Shown here: piece after piece, positions 62,001 through 64,000 of the stretch | Numbering within the stretch: position 1 is the first letter of the stretch | Layout: each line of letters opens with the position of its first letter | NCBI RefSeq assembly: GCF_963576545.1 | Contig: NC_083642.1 | Span: 6,972,901 to 7,036,900 of the forward strand | Origin: Limanda limanda | Lineage: Eukaryota; Chordata; Actinopteri; Pleuronectiformes; Pleuronectidae | Length of the DNA: 64,000 nucleotides | Direction of reading: 5' to 3' | Program-made: the position numbers and the translations under genes | The notes under the pieces: model-generated | What the model was told of the DNA's origin: nothing | What the model saw: only the letters and a program-made list of their open reading frames with translations | Databases searched by the model: none

Positions 62001-63854
62001 TTTAATATCAGCTATTTTACTTGTTATTACAGCAGGTGAAATGATTTTAAAGCCAACTTGTGATGTCTGACTCACCATCATCCAGTGGGAGACTCGACAG
62101 GGAGCTGCAGTCTGAACGGATGAGTTCATCTGGTGTAAGAGGAAAATAACTCAGTGATGATTGTGTATCCAGCTTCGTGATTAATGCAGTCGCGCACGTC
62201 AGCTTTGCACCATACCTGCGATGATGACGGAGGCCCGCTGCGTGGGCTTCTTCCCCTTCTTGATCCTGTACTGGTTCATCTCGTCCTCTACCAGCTGGAG
62301 CTTGTGCATGGCGTCCAGACAGTTTCTTCTCCTCTTCTTCTTCACTGTTTTGCACAACTCTGACTCATTTGCAAGTTTTTTCGCTGCCTCCACAATCTTT
62401 CGTTGCAACGCGAATCTGCTCTCCAGGTTCCTCAGGAAAGGATCCTGCACGGAGCATGAGCAGCAGAGACACCAGTAACTTACAGATATTCCATTTTAAT
62501 CATCAAGAGACATCTTACTTCCCTACTACTTTGAAATGTGTTGCAAAACAGATTTAAATTGTGTCTTGGTGTCAGGTGGACCTTATGGAAGTTATTCTTA
62601 TACATAACAAGCTGCATATATGCGGTTGTATTTATGTTTTCTATTTAACAATGGTCATTCATGATAACATTTATGGGTAAACTGTAAAATATCTAACCTT
62701 GAGATTTACCCTTTAGAAAATCCGCTATTTTACACAGAACTAGAAGAAGATCCGGCATAAATTTGCTGCTGCATTTGATTTAAGAGCACAGTTAAACACG
62801 AACCTCGTTGTAGGGGAACAGTTCATCCAACTTGAAAGCCGTGCCAACTCGCCGTCTGACCTGCGGCGGCCTCTCACCTGAGGAGAGGGGATAGTCCAGC
62901 GGCAGCTTGCCAGTGAGCTCCTGCAGAAAAAAAACACCCGAAACAACAAGTCACCTCGACACTTTAATGAACTGAGAGTAACAGCAGAATCCATTAATCT
63001 CCCGGTCACACAGCAACACAGTTGAATAAAGGGAGCTCAGCAGATTGAATGCAGCTGCCTTGCCAGATATAGACACGCTGCAGGAGAAGTGTTAAACGTG
63101 ATAATTTCTCACCGCCTCTCGCAGACAAATCTTTTTCAGTTCCTTTGTTTTCATGGCCAAGATGTCTTGGATGTCCTGCCCTTTTTTCCTCAGCTCAGAC
63201 AGCTTCTCCTTCTTCTGCTCCTCACTCATCTCAGAGTCTCCGGATCCTGTGTAAAGAATCATCGGACTATTTATATCCTCATTTCCAAAGATGCAGTGTT
63301 TGTAACACAGTGATATCACTGAGGATCTCACTTTTTAACACCTTATTTTTACTTTATACTCCACAAGCAGCTCATTTTGTATATTTTACAGCTTAATCAG
63401 GGACAATTTGATGATTTTTGTTATGGAAAAATGAGCTTAATATGCACTTGCTGCCTGAACTGTAATAATTATAACCTACCTGTAGAGACCAGGCTCCCAT
63501 TGCTGGATGTTATTAAGTTATTCTTCAGGCTTGCGTCTGCCAGTCTGTTTATCTTTGGTCCTCCGTGGTCCGTGAGATCCATGGCAATCTCCTCCAAGCT
63601 CCTTGCTGCTACTAATTTTCCCTGAAAGAATAAAGTGCACCACTTCAAACAAAGATTCTACCATGGATAAGTCAGAATGAAATGCACCGGGCAGCGGCTG
63701 ATGACGGACACTTACTTTACTTTGCTTTCTATCCAGGTAGAACTGGTGCTGGCTAATAGCCATGACCCAGATGGTTTTGATCAGAGAGTGGCTGGCATAC
63801 CACGTGTGGATGATAAGACCCGTCTGCCCGAAGGTGCGCTTGGTTACTGCTCTC
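59063..63854 (-). CDS. frmd4b: frmd4b: FERM domain-containing protein 4B (GRSP1), 3' part; 5' exons beyond the window
   Basis: FRMD4B is a FERM scaffold that binds cytohesin-3 (GRP1) and acts at epithelial junctions. Eleven minus-strand exons join in frame: 63854-63716, 63621-63480, 63246-63113, 62920-62804, 62444-62216, 62129-62076, 61955-61805, 61627-61460, 61135-60351, 59667-59529, 59180-59063; 724 aa here. Seen: end of the FERM F3 lobe ([16 protein letters not shown]); a coiled, charged cytohesin-binding (CUPID-type) domain about 95-250 ([68 protein letters not shown]); then a long disordered tail rich in S, Y and P ([26 protein letters not shown]), ending [16 protein letters not shown]4A shares this layout; the choice of 4B rests on linkage to lmod3, arl6ip5 and uba3. 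The intron 61459-61136 is 324 nt, stop-free, in frame and carries a GGA/TCC array. Confidence 0.92.
61289..61418 (+). repeat. (GGA)n trinucleotide array, about 43 units, in a frmd4b intron
   Basis: Uninterrupted GGA on the plus strand (TCC in the frmd4b sense), within the 324-nt intron 61459-61136. All frames through it are open (poly-E or poly-S/L), giving false coding calls on both strands. Confidence 0.98.
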
Positions 63855-64000
63855 CTGTTGCAAAGAACACAGCACAAAGGAAATCTGAGCTGGAGGTTTT
63901 ATCATAAATAATATAAAAGCTACAGTGAGAGGAAAAGATGGATCAGTAAAAGTAAGAGTGGCAGAATGAGCAACTTGTGCCAATACACTGAGGAGAATCT

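Overview
This is a window of teleost (probably percomorph) nuclear DNA. The evidence is: spliced genes with GT-AG introns, long CA/CT/GATA/GGA microsatellites, many short fish-type interspersed repeats, and a gene order matching vertebrate chromosome segments equivalent to human 3p14.1. I recognise six protein-coding genes, in this order and orientation: tafa1 (+), tafa4 (-), uba3 (-), arl6ip5 (+), lmod3 (-), frmd4b (-, 5' end beyond the right edge). From memory this matches the human order TAFA1, TAFA4, UBA3, ARL6IP5, LMOD3, FRMD4B, with EOGT and TMF1 not seen between tafa4 and uba3. No recognisable RNA gene, CRISPR or prokaryotic feature is present.

Layout. 1-22 kb: tafa1, with a probable non-coding first exon, a signal-peptide exon, a 17.8-kb intron and two cysteine-rich exons. 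22-36.6 kb: gene-free stretch between the converging tafa genes, with microsatellites, a complete non-autonomous hAT-like element (35201-35896) and a TA-flanked MITE (31837-32222). 36.6-40.1 kb: tafa4, with a ~0.45-kb ATCT array in intron. 40.2-42.1 kb: gene-free. 42.15-47.6 kb: uba3, 18 coding exons, 462 aa reconstructed. 47.6-48.97 kb: divergent uba3/arl6ip5 promoter interval carrying a TTAA-flanked MITE. 48.97-52.4 kb: arl6ip5, 3 exons, 191 aa. 53.4-56 kb: lmod3, 3 exons, 657 aa, with a ~205-bp GATA array in intron 1. 57.4-63.9 kb: the 3' eleven coding exons of frmd4b (724 aa in the window).

The genes do not form a pathway. TAFA1 and TAFA4 are secreted, brain-enriched chemokine-like proteins and clear paralogues (same exon phases, same 125-nt exon). 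UBA3 is the catalytic subunit of the NEDD8 E1. ARL6IP5 is an ER PRA1-family membrane protein. LMOD3 nucleates actin in skeletal muscle. FRMD4B is a FERM/cytohesin-binding scaffold. The conserved neighbourhood, not function, links them. I did not find a novel biological system. The most interesting observations are two introns that are short, multiple-of-three and stop-free (uba3 87 nt; frmd4b 324 nt, which would encode a polyleucine run if retained), the uncertain last coding exon of both tafa genes, a UG-repeat directly upstream of a tafa1 splice acceptor, and several complete MITEs. All exon boundaries were worked out by hand from reading frame, splice signals and remembered family sequences; no alignment was run.
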